DNA of 64,000 nucleotides from Niallia alba (GTDB taxonomy: Bacteria > Bacillota > Bacilli > Bacillales > Cytobacillaceae): NCBI RefSeq assembly GCF_012933555.1, contig NZ_JABBPK010000001.1:3016001-3080000 (forward strand), in the 5' to 3' direction. Shown one piece after another: positions 17,626 through 25,602 of the stretch (its first letter is position 1; the number at the start of each line of letters is the position of its first letter). Below the pieces are notes generated by a model. It did no database searches and was not told the DNA's origin. It was given only the letters and a program-made list of their open reading frames with translations. Both the position numbers and the translations under genes were made by a program.

Positions 17626-18900
17626 TTAATGGAATAATTGATTTCTTTTAATCGTATGCAGTTTTTTTTCTAGACGTTCGTACCTTTTTTGAAGTTCTGG
17701 TTCTATTCTAAGTAGCTCTTGATGCTCTCGAAGTATAAATTGCGCTTTTTCTGTATAAGTTAATGCATTTTGGATATTTTTCTCTTTATGTTCCGCAAAC
17801 TTAGCAAGTTCAATCAGCGATTGTATAACAACTACCGGGTTTGTCTTCTTTGTATAAGTTTCGATAATTTTCCGCCATAAAATAATGGCATCTTCAAACT
17901 TCTTCTCTTTTTTATACTGTTTGGCCAATAAAAAGGCTGCCTCTAACAACTCTTCTTTATTCTGTTCATCAATACTCTGTAAATTTTGCTTTGCAATATC
18001 TGTCTGTCCGATAAGCGTGTACCACTTTCCTACTTCTAACGTTTCTTTCGCACTAATTTGCTGATCCTTTCTTAACAATTGGTAACTTAGATGTGTATAC
18101 AAAGTGATTAGAGAAAGAATATCTATTTCATTATGCTTAAGAATGCCAAGCATACCTTCTGGATTTTTTCGTTCAACAAAATCAAAATAAATCATGGGAG
18201 CAAGAAACCCAGGTACATCATCTTCTCGCTTTACTCCGAGAATCTCTGCTTCTACTATCGACAATTTCGTTCTTTCTAAACGATGCTTCCACATCCTTCT
18301 TGCCGCGTGGTATAAATCAAAGTGGCCAAATTCAGGAAGCTTTGGTACATGCTCTTTAATTAACGTATGTCTTGTTTTCACCTGAGGCCAATCAAATGCC
18401 TTACCGTTATAGGTTACTAAAGTCGAATAGTCTACGTTCTCTAGGAAACTATTAAATAAAGGTATTTCTGCCCCAGGATGTGGCAAAACATGCTGTTTTA
18501 AAACAATCTCATTTTTTATAAGCTGTGCATATCCAAGAATAAAGATAGTGTTCCCTGCTCCTCCTCCAAGTCCTGTCGTTTCTGTATCAAAAAAGAATAA
18601 ATCACTCGCTTGATGGCCTTTTGCTGAAAGTGGATGGTCATAGGTTGCATTATTCCAATCATCGACAACGTGGCAAAACTCTCGGAACGTATAGTTGCCA
18701 TGCGTATAATCAAGTGAATATCGAACTTCGCGAATTAAGCAATACTCGTTATCTAACCAATAAGGAGACACATTCTCCTGCTTCCACTGCTCCATGAATG
18801 GGATAATGCTCTTATTTCCCACGGGATTTTTCACAAGGAGGGGCTGTTCTTCTTTTTTCAAATGAGACTTCATCCTGCTTAATTTATTTTTAATAGACAT
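17626..18900 (-). CDS. mrfB: MrfB exonuclease (YprB), DEDDh nuclease with TPR-like tail
   Basis: A 424-residue 3'-5' exonuclease-type protein of the UvrABC-independent mitomycin C repair pathway defined in B. subtilis. The DEDDh nuclease is visible as FFDTETTGLGGGAGN near residue 103, LVTYNGKAFDWPQVKTRH near 160-178 and KHNEIDILSL near 260. The C-terminal third is helical with TPR-like spacing (EVGKWYTLIGQTDIAKQNL, EAAFLLAKQYKKEKKFEDAI). ATG at 18900 has AAGGGG 6 bases upstream. It is 10 bp downstream of mrfA on the same strand, so the two form an operon. Confidence 0.9.
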   Translation of the reverse strand: MSIKNKLSRMKSHLKKEEQPLLVKNPVGNKSIIPFMEQWKQENVSPYWLDNEYCLIREVRYSLDYTHGNYTFREFCHVVDDWNNATYDHPLSAKGHQASDLFFFDTETTGLGGGAGNTIFILGYAQLIKNEIVLKQHVLPHPGAEIPLFNSFLENVDYSTLVTYNGKAFDWPQVKTRHTLIKEHVPKLPEFGHFDLYHAARRMWKHRLERTKLSIVEAEILGVKREDDVPGFLAPMIYFDFVERKNPEGMLGILKHNEIDILSLITLYTHLSYQLLRKDQQISAKETLEVGKWYTLIGQTDIAKQNLQSIDEQNKEELLEAAFLLAKQYKKEKKFEDAIILWRKIIETYTKKTNPVVVIQSLIELAKFAEHKEKNIQNALTYTEKAQFILREHQELLRIEPELQKRYERLEKKLHTIKRNQLFH

Positions 18901-18910
18901 ATTAATCCCC

Positions 18911-21193
18911 TTATATGGAAAAATTACTATTCTCTAAAAGAGAGAGAATTTTAATTACATCTCGTTTACTGTTATTTCCATGACTCTCCGTACCTATACA
19001 GGAAGGACAGCCATACTCACAGGAACAATTTTTCACCATTTTTTTTGCTTCTCTTAATACAGCAGGCATTTCTTCAAATATTTTTTTACTTAAGCCGATT
19101 CCACCAGGATATTGATCATAAAAGAAAATCGTTGCTTTTTCATTATGCTCTGCTTTTACTTGTGGAACTACATGCAAATCCTGAGGGTCTGCCATTACAA
19201 GTAATGGTGCTATATGCTTTAAGGCATGGGCTGCCCCTATTAAGCCTTGCTCTGTTTGCTCTTGTTCCCATTCTAGCTCGTTTGGCTGAAAGGAAATCCA
19301 AGCTGCGTTCGTATGAAGTTCTTCTTCTGGAAGCGTAATCGGACCAGAACCAATATTTTCGTGGGTTTCAAATTTTATTTTTTTAAAAATGGTGCTCATT
19401 GCTATAATGCTAACATCACCAAAGCCAGTTTCCGCCTTAGGATAGTTATTTTTATTATCTTCTTCTAAAACCTTTAAAGATACCGCTAAATTTGCATCTG
19501 TATAATAATCAACACTTACCTCACGGACATATGCTTTTTTTTCTTCCCAATCAAGCTTCTCTACTTGATATTGAATTCCTTGATGCATATAAATTGCTTC
19601 TTCATGTAAGAGCGTCATTGCTGAAAAACGATCACTTTCTCCAATTACTCTGCTTTTACTTACATCTGAGATATCAATGATCACAATATTCTCTTGTGAT
19701 GCTGAACGAAGACTTATATTATGTGCTGGAAAAGAATCATTCATCCAATACCATTTATCCCCGTTTTGAAAAAGGATTCGCTCTTCTGTCAAGAACTCGA
19801 GTATTTCCCTAATTTCACACTTTCCAAATGTATCTCCTTCTTTAAAAGGAAGCTCATATGCAGCGCATTTCATATGATCAATTAAAATAATAAGATTGTC
19901 AGGATTTATTCTCGCTGTTTCTGGATTTCTGCTAAAGAAATAGTCAGGGTTCGCTACCATATACTGGTCTAGGGGGCTTGAGCTTGCCACCATAATGACA
20001 AGGGATTCATCATGTCTACGGCCTGCTCGTCCTGCTTGCTGCCATGAACTCGCAATCGTACCAGGGTATCCTGTCATAACACAGGCTTGCAGTTGTCCAA
20101 TGTCAACACCTAGTTCTAATGCATTTGTACTGACAACTCCATAAATATTCCCCTGTCGCAACCCTTGCTCTATTTCTCTTCTTTCTGTTGGCAAATAGCC
20201 GCCTCGATAGCCACGAATCGATTTAGGACCAAGTTGAAATTTCACAAGACCTTGCAAATAGGTAAGCAAAATCTCTACACGAACACGACTTTTGGCAAAA
20301 ACAATTGTTTGAATTTTATTTTTCAACAGCTCTCCTGCTATTTGACGCACTTCTAAAGTAGCACTTCTCCTTATATTCAAGGGAATATTCACAATAGGAG
20401 GATTATAAAAAACGAAATGTTTCTTTCCACTTGGAGCACCATTATTATTTATTAGATGTACACGTTGTTCGGTTAAATTCTCTGCTAATTCCTTTGGATT
20501 TGCTATAGTTGCTGATGTGCATACAAAGATAGGATTACTTCCATAAAACGCACAAATTCGCTTTAATCTGCGGATAACATTAGCTACATGACTGCCGAAA
20601 ACGCCTCTGTAAATATGCAACTCATCTATAATGACATATTTGAGATTTTCAAATAGTGATACCCATTTTGTATGATGTGGCAAAATGGCAGAATGAAGCA
20701 TATCTGGGTTTGTAATAACGATATGTCCAGCTTTTCGAACCTTTTGTCTAATAGAAGCTGGTGTATCTCCGTCATATGTATAACTATTTATCTGTAGTTC
20801 AGCACTTTCAATTAATTCATTTAATTCACTTTTCTGATCTTGTGCAAGAGCCTTTGTAGGGAACATATATAACGCCCGTGCATTTTTGTTCTCTGCAATG
20901 GACTGAATGACAGGAAGATTGTAGCAAAGGGTTTTACCTGATGCAGTTGGTGTAACAGCTACAATGCTTTCCCCTTCTCTAATCGCCTGATATGACGAAT
21001 ATTGATGTGTATAAAGCCGTGTTACTCCTCGCTTTTGCAAAGCATCTTTTAAATTTGGCAATAAATCATCGGGTAGTGGAACTGTTACAGCTTCCTTTGC
21101 TTCGATTGTATGCCAATAGGAAATTCTTTCCTTGTATTCTTCCTTTGTTTTTAGTTCCTTGATAATTTCTTGTAGGTTTTTACGTACTTTCAT
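18911..21193 (-). CDS. mrfA: MrfA DEXH helicase (YprA)
   Basis: A 760-residue superfamily 2 helicase with the DUF1998 zinc-binding tail; in B. subtilis it acts with MrfB to excise mitomycin C adducts. Motifs: TPTASGKTLCYNLP (Walker A) near residue 83, IIDELHIYRG (DEXH box), CTSATIANP, TNALELGVDIG, SSWQQAGRAGRR, and four clustered cysteines in NCSCEYGCPSC near the C-terminus. ATG at 21193 has GAGGTG 6 bases upstream. Its promoter region holds a LexA-like box. Confidence 0.93.
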   Translation of the reverse strand: MKVRKNLQEIIKELKTKEEYKERISYWHTIEAKEAVTVPLPDDLLPNLKDALQKRGVTRLYTHQYSSYQAIREGESIVAVTPTASGKTLCYNLPVIQSIAENKNARALYMFPTKALAQDQKSELNELIESAELQINSYTYDGDTPASIRQKVRKAGHIVITNPDMLHSAILPHHTKWVSLFENLKYVIIDELHIYRGVFGSHVANVIRRLKRICAFYGSNPIFVCTSATIANPKELAENLTEQRVHLINNNGAPSGKKHFVFYNPPIVNIPLNIRRSATLEVRQIAGELLKNKIQTIVFAKSRVRVEILLTYLQGLVKFQLGPKSIRGYRGGYLPTERREIEQGLRQGNIYGVVSTNALELGVDIGQLQACVMTGYPGTIASSWQQAGRAGRRHDESLVIMVASSSPLDQYMVANPDYFFSRNPETARINPDNLIILIDHMKCAAYELPFKEGDTFGKCEIREILEFLTEERILFQNGDKWYWMNDSFPAHNISLRSASQENIVIIDISDVSKSRVIGESDRFSAMTLLHEEAIYMHQGIQYQVEKLDWEEKKAYVREVSVDYYTDANLAVSLKVLEEDNKNNYPKAETGFGDVSIIAMSTIFKKIKFETHENIGSGPITLPEEELHTNAAWISFQPNELEWEQEQTEQGLIGAAHALKHIAPLLVMADPQDLHVVPQVKAEHNEKATIFFYDQYPGGIGLSKKIFEEMPAVLREAKKMVKNCSCEYGCPSCIGTESHGNNSKRDVIKILSLLENSNFSI

Positions 21194-21215
21194 TTGTTTC
21201 ACCTCTAATATATCT

Positions 21216-21244
21216 ATTTTATCGAATGGACGTTCGATTTGAAA
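21216..21244 (-). promoter_or_regulatory. mrfA promoter with LexA (DinR)-like box
   Basis: On the minus strand: -35-like TTTCAA (21239-21244), a 17-bp spacer, -10 TAAAAT (21216-21221). The spacer holds CGAAC-GTCC-ATTCG (21223-21236), one half-site perfect and the other one base off the B. subtilis SOS consensus CGAAC-N4-GTTCG. Confidence 0.5.
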
Positions 21245-21292
21245 GAGGTTTTAAAAAGAAAAAAAGAACCATTATTTACTATTTGATGAAAT

Positions 21293-21436
21293 AAAGTGAA
21301 ACTTGCATCAGTGGGGATTTTTCTTCCTCTCCACTGATGGTTAGTTGAACCAATCGGATTTACGGACAGTTGATCTCCCGCCTATCTTCCTCGTATTTCT
21401 CATTAGCTTTTAGGTTAGAGTCTTACTTGGGATAAA
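21293..21436. repeat. bcr1-like repeat, copy 6, overlapping a gene end
   Basis: A 144-bp copy beginning AAAGTGAAACTTGCATCAGT after ATAAA, ending TTGGGATAAA. The right arm is diverged. Its last 27 bp supply the final codons and stop of the neighbouring hydrolase. Confidence 0.8.
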
Positions 21437-22201
21437 TGAACGAATTGCTTTTGCCAACTCCTCGGGAGCTTCTTGCATGCTCATATGACCTGTATCTAAT
21501 CTAACTTCTGAAACATTTTGGCTTGAAGAAGAAGCAACACGATCTAATGAAACCACTTTATCTTTTGTCCCCTTTACCAATAAAACTGGCACATTTGCCT
21601 GTTCGATTACTCCATTTCTATCTGGTCTTTTTCTCATTGCTGCCTGTGTCTCCATTGCCGCAATTCCGTTTGTTCCATAGCCAATTCTTTTCGCCTTTTC
21701 CACTTCGTTAGGTAAAGTTATGAGAGATTCGTCGGCAAATAAATTAGGAATTAGCCCATTAACAAACTCTTCTATTCCAAGATCTTGAATTTTTCGTATT
21801 GCGTTCAATCTTCCTTCTTTTCCTGCATCTGTATCTGAGTATGCTGTGGAATGTATTAAACCAAATCCCTTTAGGCTCTTTCCAAAAAGCTCTGCAAAAG
21901 CCAATGTTACATATCCACCAAGGGAATGCCCAAACATATACACTTGTTCGATACCTAATTTTTTTAATAACTTATTCATATCGTTCGCTAAATCTTCTAT
22001 CTCAAATGGGGCTCCACTATAAGTTGAGCTGCCATGTCCTCTTAAGTTTACTGCAATTACATGGTATTTATCAGATAGTAAGGGCAAAATATACTCCCAA
22101 TAATCGACGCTTCCGCAAAAACCATGTATTAAAACAATCGTATCTCCTTGCCCATGCTCTATATAGGATAGTTGTTCGTTTCCAATTGTGATTTTTTTCA
22201 T
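21410..22201 (-). CDS. Alpha/beta-fold hydrolase
   Basis: A 263-residue alpha/beta hydrolase of unknown substrate. The oxyanion-hole motif is HGFCGSVDYW near residue 25. The nucleophile elbow is FGHSLGGYVTLAF near 92 (serine in GHSLG). The acid lies in KGTKDKVVSLD near 220, and the catalytic histidine in DTGHMSMQEAPE. No signal peptide, so probably cytosolic. ATG at 22201 has AAAGGAAG about 10 bases upstream. The last nine residues, FIPSKTLT and one before, come from a bcr1-like repeat, so the native C-terminus has probably been replaced. It is monocistronic, upstream of mrfA. Confidence 0.85.
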   Translation of the reverse strand: MKKITIGNEQLSYIEHGQGDTIVLIHGFCGSVDYWEYILPLLSDKYHVIAVNLRGHGSSTYSGAPFEIEDLANDMNKLLKKLGIEQVYMFGHSLGGYVTLAFAELFGKSLKGFGLIHSTAYSDTDAGKEGRLNAIRKIQDLGIEEFVNGLIPNLFADESLITLPNEVEKAKRIGYGTNGIAAMETQAAMRKRPDRNGVIEQANVPVLLVKGTKDKVVSLDRVASSSSQNVSEVRLDTGHMSMQEAPEELAKAIRSFIPSKTLT

Positions 22202-22245
22202 TTATACAAACTTCCTTTCTACCTTTCATTTGGCTTTATTCTAAA

Positions 22246-22368
22246 GCCTGTTTTCGTAAAGTTTATGGCTATTCCCCGTAGCCGGAATACACTTGCTTTC
22301 CGGCTGCTCCATTTTGCCTTTAATTCTTTTTTCCTATTGAAGAAACAACATTTTTGAGAAAACTGCCT
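22246..22368. repeat. GGCTGTTTTC spacer repeat, truncated copy
   Basis: Begins AAAGCCTGTTTTCGTAAAGTTT and ends TTTTGAGAAAACTGCC, the imperfect inverted ends of this family. The central GC-rich part is mostly lost: CCGGAATACACTTGCTTTCC joins GGCTGCTCC directly. It lies upstream of the hydrolase. The rest of 22202-22574 holds only the Hsp20 promoter region. Confidence 0.75.
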
Positions 22369-22441
22369 TTCATTTAATATACCACTTTTTTTTATAAGCA
22401 AATCTTATTCATTTTTTATGAAGTAAAAAAAGAGGAATCAA

Positions 22442-22471
22442 ACACCAATCCATTTTATTAGGCATAGTATA
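22442..22471 (+). promoter_or_regulatory. Candidate sigma-K promoter of the Hsp20 gene
   Basis: ACACC (22442-22446), a 16-bp spacer and CATAGTATA (22463-22471). The -10 fits the sigma-K pattern CATANNNTA exactly. The leader would be about 95 bases. Confidence 0.4.
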
Positions 22472-22574
22472 AGTAGAAAAAGGCCTATTCATTTGCAGTT
22501 TTCTTCCCTTATTTTAATGGGGATAAAACATATTAATCTTTCGTTCATGTTTTTTATGTAAGGAGTGATGTACT

Positions 22575-23060
22575 ATGTCTTCAAATTTCCCAATGGATCC
22601 AAACAAAAAAGAGAAAACCCCTCAACCCTTTAATGGTTTCATGCGTTCCATGAATCAGTTTTTTCAGGAAAAGCCAGTGAAAAACTTTCTTCAACAAATG
22701 GATGAATTTTTTAGCAATCCATTTCCCAATATGACTTTTCCAATTAGCGTGAATGAAACGGAAAAGGGAACAACGATTAAAGCAGAGCTACCTGGAATGA
22801 ATAAGGAGCAAATTCAACTAGACATTTATGACCATTATTTAACAATCAGTGTGAACCACCAGGAAATCATTACAGAAGAAAACACCCAAGCTAAAACCTT
22901 TCATACAAGTCAAATGTTTAATAAAAGGAGTAGAAGCATTGCTTTCCCACACCCTATAGACGAAAAGAAAGTGACCGCTTCCTATAAAAATGGCTTGCTA
23001 ACAATTAAAGTTCCAAAACAAAAAGGCAAAAAAATAATGATTGAAGATCAAAATCCGTAA
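22575..23060 (+). CDS. Hsp20 / alpha-crystallin small heat-shock protein
   Basis: A 161-residue small chaperone that holds unfolding proteins. The alpha-crystallin domain spans about residues 53-150 (FPISVNETEKGTTIKAELPG, then the closing KNGLLTIKVPK), and the tail has an I-x-I type contact in KKIMIEDQ. The N-terminal 50 residues are rich in Phe, Met and Pro, as usual. ATG at 22575 has AAGGAG 10 bases upstream. With a sigma-K-like promoter and coat genes nearby, it may be a spore-coat member such as CotM or CotP rather than a general stress protein; that is inference. Confidence 0.88.
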   Translation: MSSNFPMDPNKKEKTPQPFNGFMRSMNQFFQEKPVKNFLQQMDEFFSNPFPNMTFPISVNETEKGTTIKAELPGMNKEQIQLDIYDHYLTISVNHQEIITEENTQAKTFHTSQMFNKRSRSIAFPHPIDEKKVTASYKNGLLTIKVPKQKGKKIMIEDQNP

Positions 23061-23120
23061 ACCAAGAGAGTAAATATTATATTATCTGCACATATTAATA
23101 GTGGATGCACGTAAGAAATA

Positions 23121-23148
23121 CTCTCCTTCCATTAACGGAGAAGGAGAG
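23121..23148 (+). terminator. Terminator of the Hsp20 gene
   Basis: CTCTCCTTC pairs with GAAGGAGAG, followed by ATTCCTTTT. Confidence 0.55.
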
Positions 23149-23202
23149 ATTCCTTTTACATCCATTTAATTTCTTTCTAATCTTACTTCCTGAGGTGATA
23201 AG

Positions 23203-23355
23203 ATGAGTTATAAAGATCAGTTGGATTCTCACTCTGCGCTTTTTCATCACAATTGGACGAGACCGAAACGTTCTAAGTCCCAAGTTAATGGGCATACGCA
23301 AATGTCTCAAACAAATATTATTCTAAGAAGTAATGCAAAAGCACACCGCTGGTAA
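23203..23355 (+). CDS. 50-residue basic protein, unknown
   Basis: A short gene encoding MSYKDQLDSHSALFHHNWTR and a basic tail ending SNAKAHRW. The ribosome site GAGGTGAT ends 3 bases before the ATG, close but usable. It is rich in His, Ser, Asn and Lys, with no membrane helix or cysteines. It lies on the same strand as the Hsp20 gene and faces a yppG-like coat gene; the composition would suit a spore-associated protein. I do not recognise it. The composite repeat begins 18 bp after the stop. Confidence 0.5.
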   Translation: MSYKDQLDSHSALFHHNWTRPKRSKSQVNGHTQMSQTNIILRSNAKAHRW

Positions 23356-23372
23356 GTAGAGAAAAAGAAATG

Positions 23373-23940
23373 AAGGCTGGGACATAAGTATTCCAGCCAT
23401 AGATAAACCCGAACAACTATCAAAGAATCCTAAATGGTTGTTCGGGTTTTATTAGTTTTATAAAAGGTTGTTTCAGTACAGTTAGTGTTAATATCCGCAG
23501 CCTGAATACACTTCGCTTTCCATGGGGCGAGCGCCGAGCCGCTTCGGCCTATGGCCTGCAGGGTCTCGGACTTTCTCGCAGCTCCCATAGGAGTCTACGT
23601 GTATTCAGGCTGCTCCATATTTCCTACTAATTCATTTTTTCTAAAAAAACAATATTTTTTAGGGTATTGCCTTTAAAAACGGAGTGGAATGGAGCGGAAG
23701 ACACTCGACTCCTGCGGGAAGTAGAGCAAAACCTAAGACCCCACAGGCTTTAGCCGAGGAGGCTTAGGTTGCTCCCCGCGGAAAGCGAGTTTCTGTAGCG
23801 CAATGGAACGAATTAGTTTTTACACTTGACTATATTTAAAAACATAAATAACCATTGTATAAAAGAAACCTTTATTTAAGAGATAAATTAGAGATTGTTC
23901 GTCTTTACAGATTGGCTATTTAGTTTTGTCCCAGCCTCTT
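23373..23940. repeat. 568-bp composite repeat, copy B
   Basis: Nearly identical to copy A at 16259-16826 and the same length. Differences include GAGCAAAACCTAAGACCCC here against GAGCAATCTTTAGACCCC in copy A, and a few single bases. Same nested hairpins and the same AGGCTGGGACA/TGTCCCAGCCT ends. Like copy A it stops about 20 bp from the 3' end of a minus-strand coat-type gene. It fills the gap 23356-23960. Confidence 0.9.
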
Positions 23941-23960
23941 CTTATTTCGTCGTAATGTAC

Positions 23961-24479
23961 TTATACTTTAAAGATTCCGCCGACCCCTTTTACCAATCCT
24001 GTCACCTGGTTCATCGCGTTCATCATCATACCAGCCGTATCCATCATCTTATTAAAATCTAAAGATCCATCTTGTGATTTAAAAGAGTTCATGATACTTT
24101 TCATATTGCCTTGTTTTTTCGGAATAAACGATTGCTTTGGATATGGATTCATAAATCCTTGATTTTGATTCATATGATTAGAAGAGTACTGGTTCATGTC
24201 ACCATTCTCCATATAATGAAGTGGATTTTGAAAGATGTCTTGTGTATTGTTTTTATAAGCATTTTGCGGGTGATAATAACTTGGTTGATTGTTTGGATAA
24301 TTCGGATGCATTGGCATGTTATAGAAGTTTTGTCCGTTCATTCCTGCCCCATTCCATTGTCCTTGGTTCATATATGGATGGTACTGTCTATTATCGGTCG
24401 GCATTTGTTGTATATTTGGTTGAGTATAAGCGGTCTGATAAGGTACATTCCTTCTTTGGCGATTAGATGCTCTATACAT
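23961..24479 (-). CDS. yppG: YppG-like spore coat protein
   Basis: A 172-residue protein: an N-terminal 110 residues rich in Asn, Gln, Tyr, Met and Pro (MYRASNRQRRNVPYQ, HPYMNQGQWNGAGMNGQN), then a more ordered C-terminus, SLDFNKMMDTAGMMMNAMN and VTGLVKGVGGIFKV. That tail is the family signature of YppG. It is longer than the B. subtilis protein (about 125). ATG at 24479 has GGGAGGA about 9 bases upstream. The 24480-24775 spacer shows no convincing gene; I found no recognisable yppF there. Confidence 0.75.
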   Translation of the reverse strand: MYRASNRQRRNVPYQTAYTQPNIQQMPTDNRQYHPYMNQGQWNGAGMNGQNFYNMPMHPNYPNNQPSYYHPQNAYKNNTQDIFQNPLHYMENGDMNQYSSNHMNQNQGFMNPYPKQSFIPKKQGNMKSIMNSFKSQDGSLDFNKMMDTAGMMMNAMNQVTGLVKGVGGIFKV

Positions 24480-24775
24480 GAAATTCTATCCTCCCACGTT
24501 AAAGATATCCTTATCTACTATATGATGATTTCGCCTAGACTGTGCATTCATTTTCCAAAACACTTATTTAGTAAGGGATATTTCCCCTTAATTGCTGACT
24601 GCATATGGAACGTTTCGGCAGCAAAGGCTCTTCTGTTACCTTTGCCTGCTTTCTCTTGCTAACAGTTACTCATTACCTATACTACTCCTTTCAAAAGGCA
24701 CTGATACTTAGGTTTTTTATATAATAAATAAAAAGACAAAAAAAAAAGAATTTTCTTCTCCCTTTTGATATTCCC

Positions 24776-25147
24776 TTATTGACCTTCCGCTTTTAGAGCA
24801 TCAAGTAAAGTTTGCAGTATATACTTTACAGATTTTGCAGAATCCAGAAAACGTTTCTTACTCGTTTGGGCAAAAAAAGCTTGGATTGAAATAATTTCTA
24901 TATGATCAGATGCTGTATTAATTTGAATGCCATTTAGGTAGTCAGGCTTTGATTTCTGCACCCATAATTTAGCCATTTCCTTCCATTCCTCATTTAAATC
25001 TTTGATGCGATTCGCAAACGGGCGTACGGTTTCATAAAAATCCCCATTTGCTCCAGTTTCCTTCACTTTATAGAAGGTCTCTATTGAATATTCCACTGCC
25101 TCAAGAAGTTTTTCTGTATGTTCCATTAGTTGATGGTTTTCGGTCAA
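24776..25147 (-). CDS. yppE: YppE, DUF1798 protein
   Basis: A helical protein of about 123 residues of the YppE/DUF1798 family, function unknown. It shows EHTEKLLEAVEYSIETFY, DFYETVRPFANRI and FAQTSKKRFLDSAKSVKYIL, which match the conserved helices. I take TTG at 25147 as the start because GGAG lies 8 bases upstream and the length then fits the family; the in-frame GTG at 25156 overlaps the ribosome site. It belongs to the yppC-yppD-yppE-yppG cluster downstream of the recU divergence. Confidence 0.8.
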   Translation of the reverse strand: MTENHQLMEHTEKLLEAVEYSIETFYKVKETGANGDFYETVRPFANRIKDLNEEWKEMAKLWVQKSKPDYLNGIQINTASDHIEIISIQAFFAQTSKKRFLDSAKSVKYILQTLLDALKAEGQ

Positions 25148-25196
25148 TTTTGCCACTCCATTTACCCTTTATCGTTAATTACTTTATTTTAACGAT

Positions 25197-25451
25197 TTAC
25201 TTTGCTAAGTTCAAGTAAAGAGGCATTTGTCTTGGAGGAACATTAGAAGGAAGCCCCGATTGGCTTGCTGCAATTTTTTTCTCCATAGCAGCCATTCCTT
25301 TTTCTATATTATTTAATGAAGTCATATGTTTTTTTACTAGTTGTGTTTTTTGATTCCTTGCATTCAAAAGTGTAGCATCTAGTATTTCTAATTCCTCTTG
25401 AATCTCCTCCAACATAATCAATAACTTTTCCTTTGTATAATTCTTTTCCAT
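25197..25451 (-). CDS. Small coiled-coil protein, YppD position
   Basis: An 84-residue, strongly helical protein (MEKNYTKEKLLIMLEEIQEE through MAAMEKKIAAS), with a proline-rich end, PSNVPPRQMPLYLNLAK. ATG at 25451 has GGAGGG 6 bases upstream. It lies between yppC and yppE, where B. subtilis has yppD of similar length; assignment rests on position and size. Unknown function. Confidence 0.6.
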   Translation of the reverse strand: MEKNYTKEKLLIMLEEIQEELEILDATLLNARNQKTQLVKKHMTSLNNIEKGMAAMEKKIAASQSGLPSNVPPRQMPLYLNLAK

Positions 25452-25602
25452 ACAAATCCCTCCAAGCTATTTTTAATACATACTCTTTTCTTTTTTTTTA
25501 TGAACTATCCTGCTCAGTTGACAAAACTAGAAGAGATTCGGCAAAGAAAGTTTATTTTTTTATAACTGGTTTAAAATTCGACAAAAAATTATTATTAATG
25601 TG

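Noticed and set aside
24111-24662. A 183-residue plus-strand frame, Ile/Leu/Trp-rich
   Set aside because: It is antisense to the low-complexity yppG-like gene and its start region; composition follows from the reverse of Asn/Met/Tyr codons. No ribosome site.
24480-24775. A yppF homologue between yppG and yppE
   Set aside because: A minus-strand ATG with AAGGAG is present, but the frame stops after four codons and what follows does not resemble YppF.
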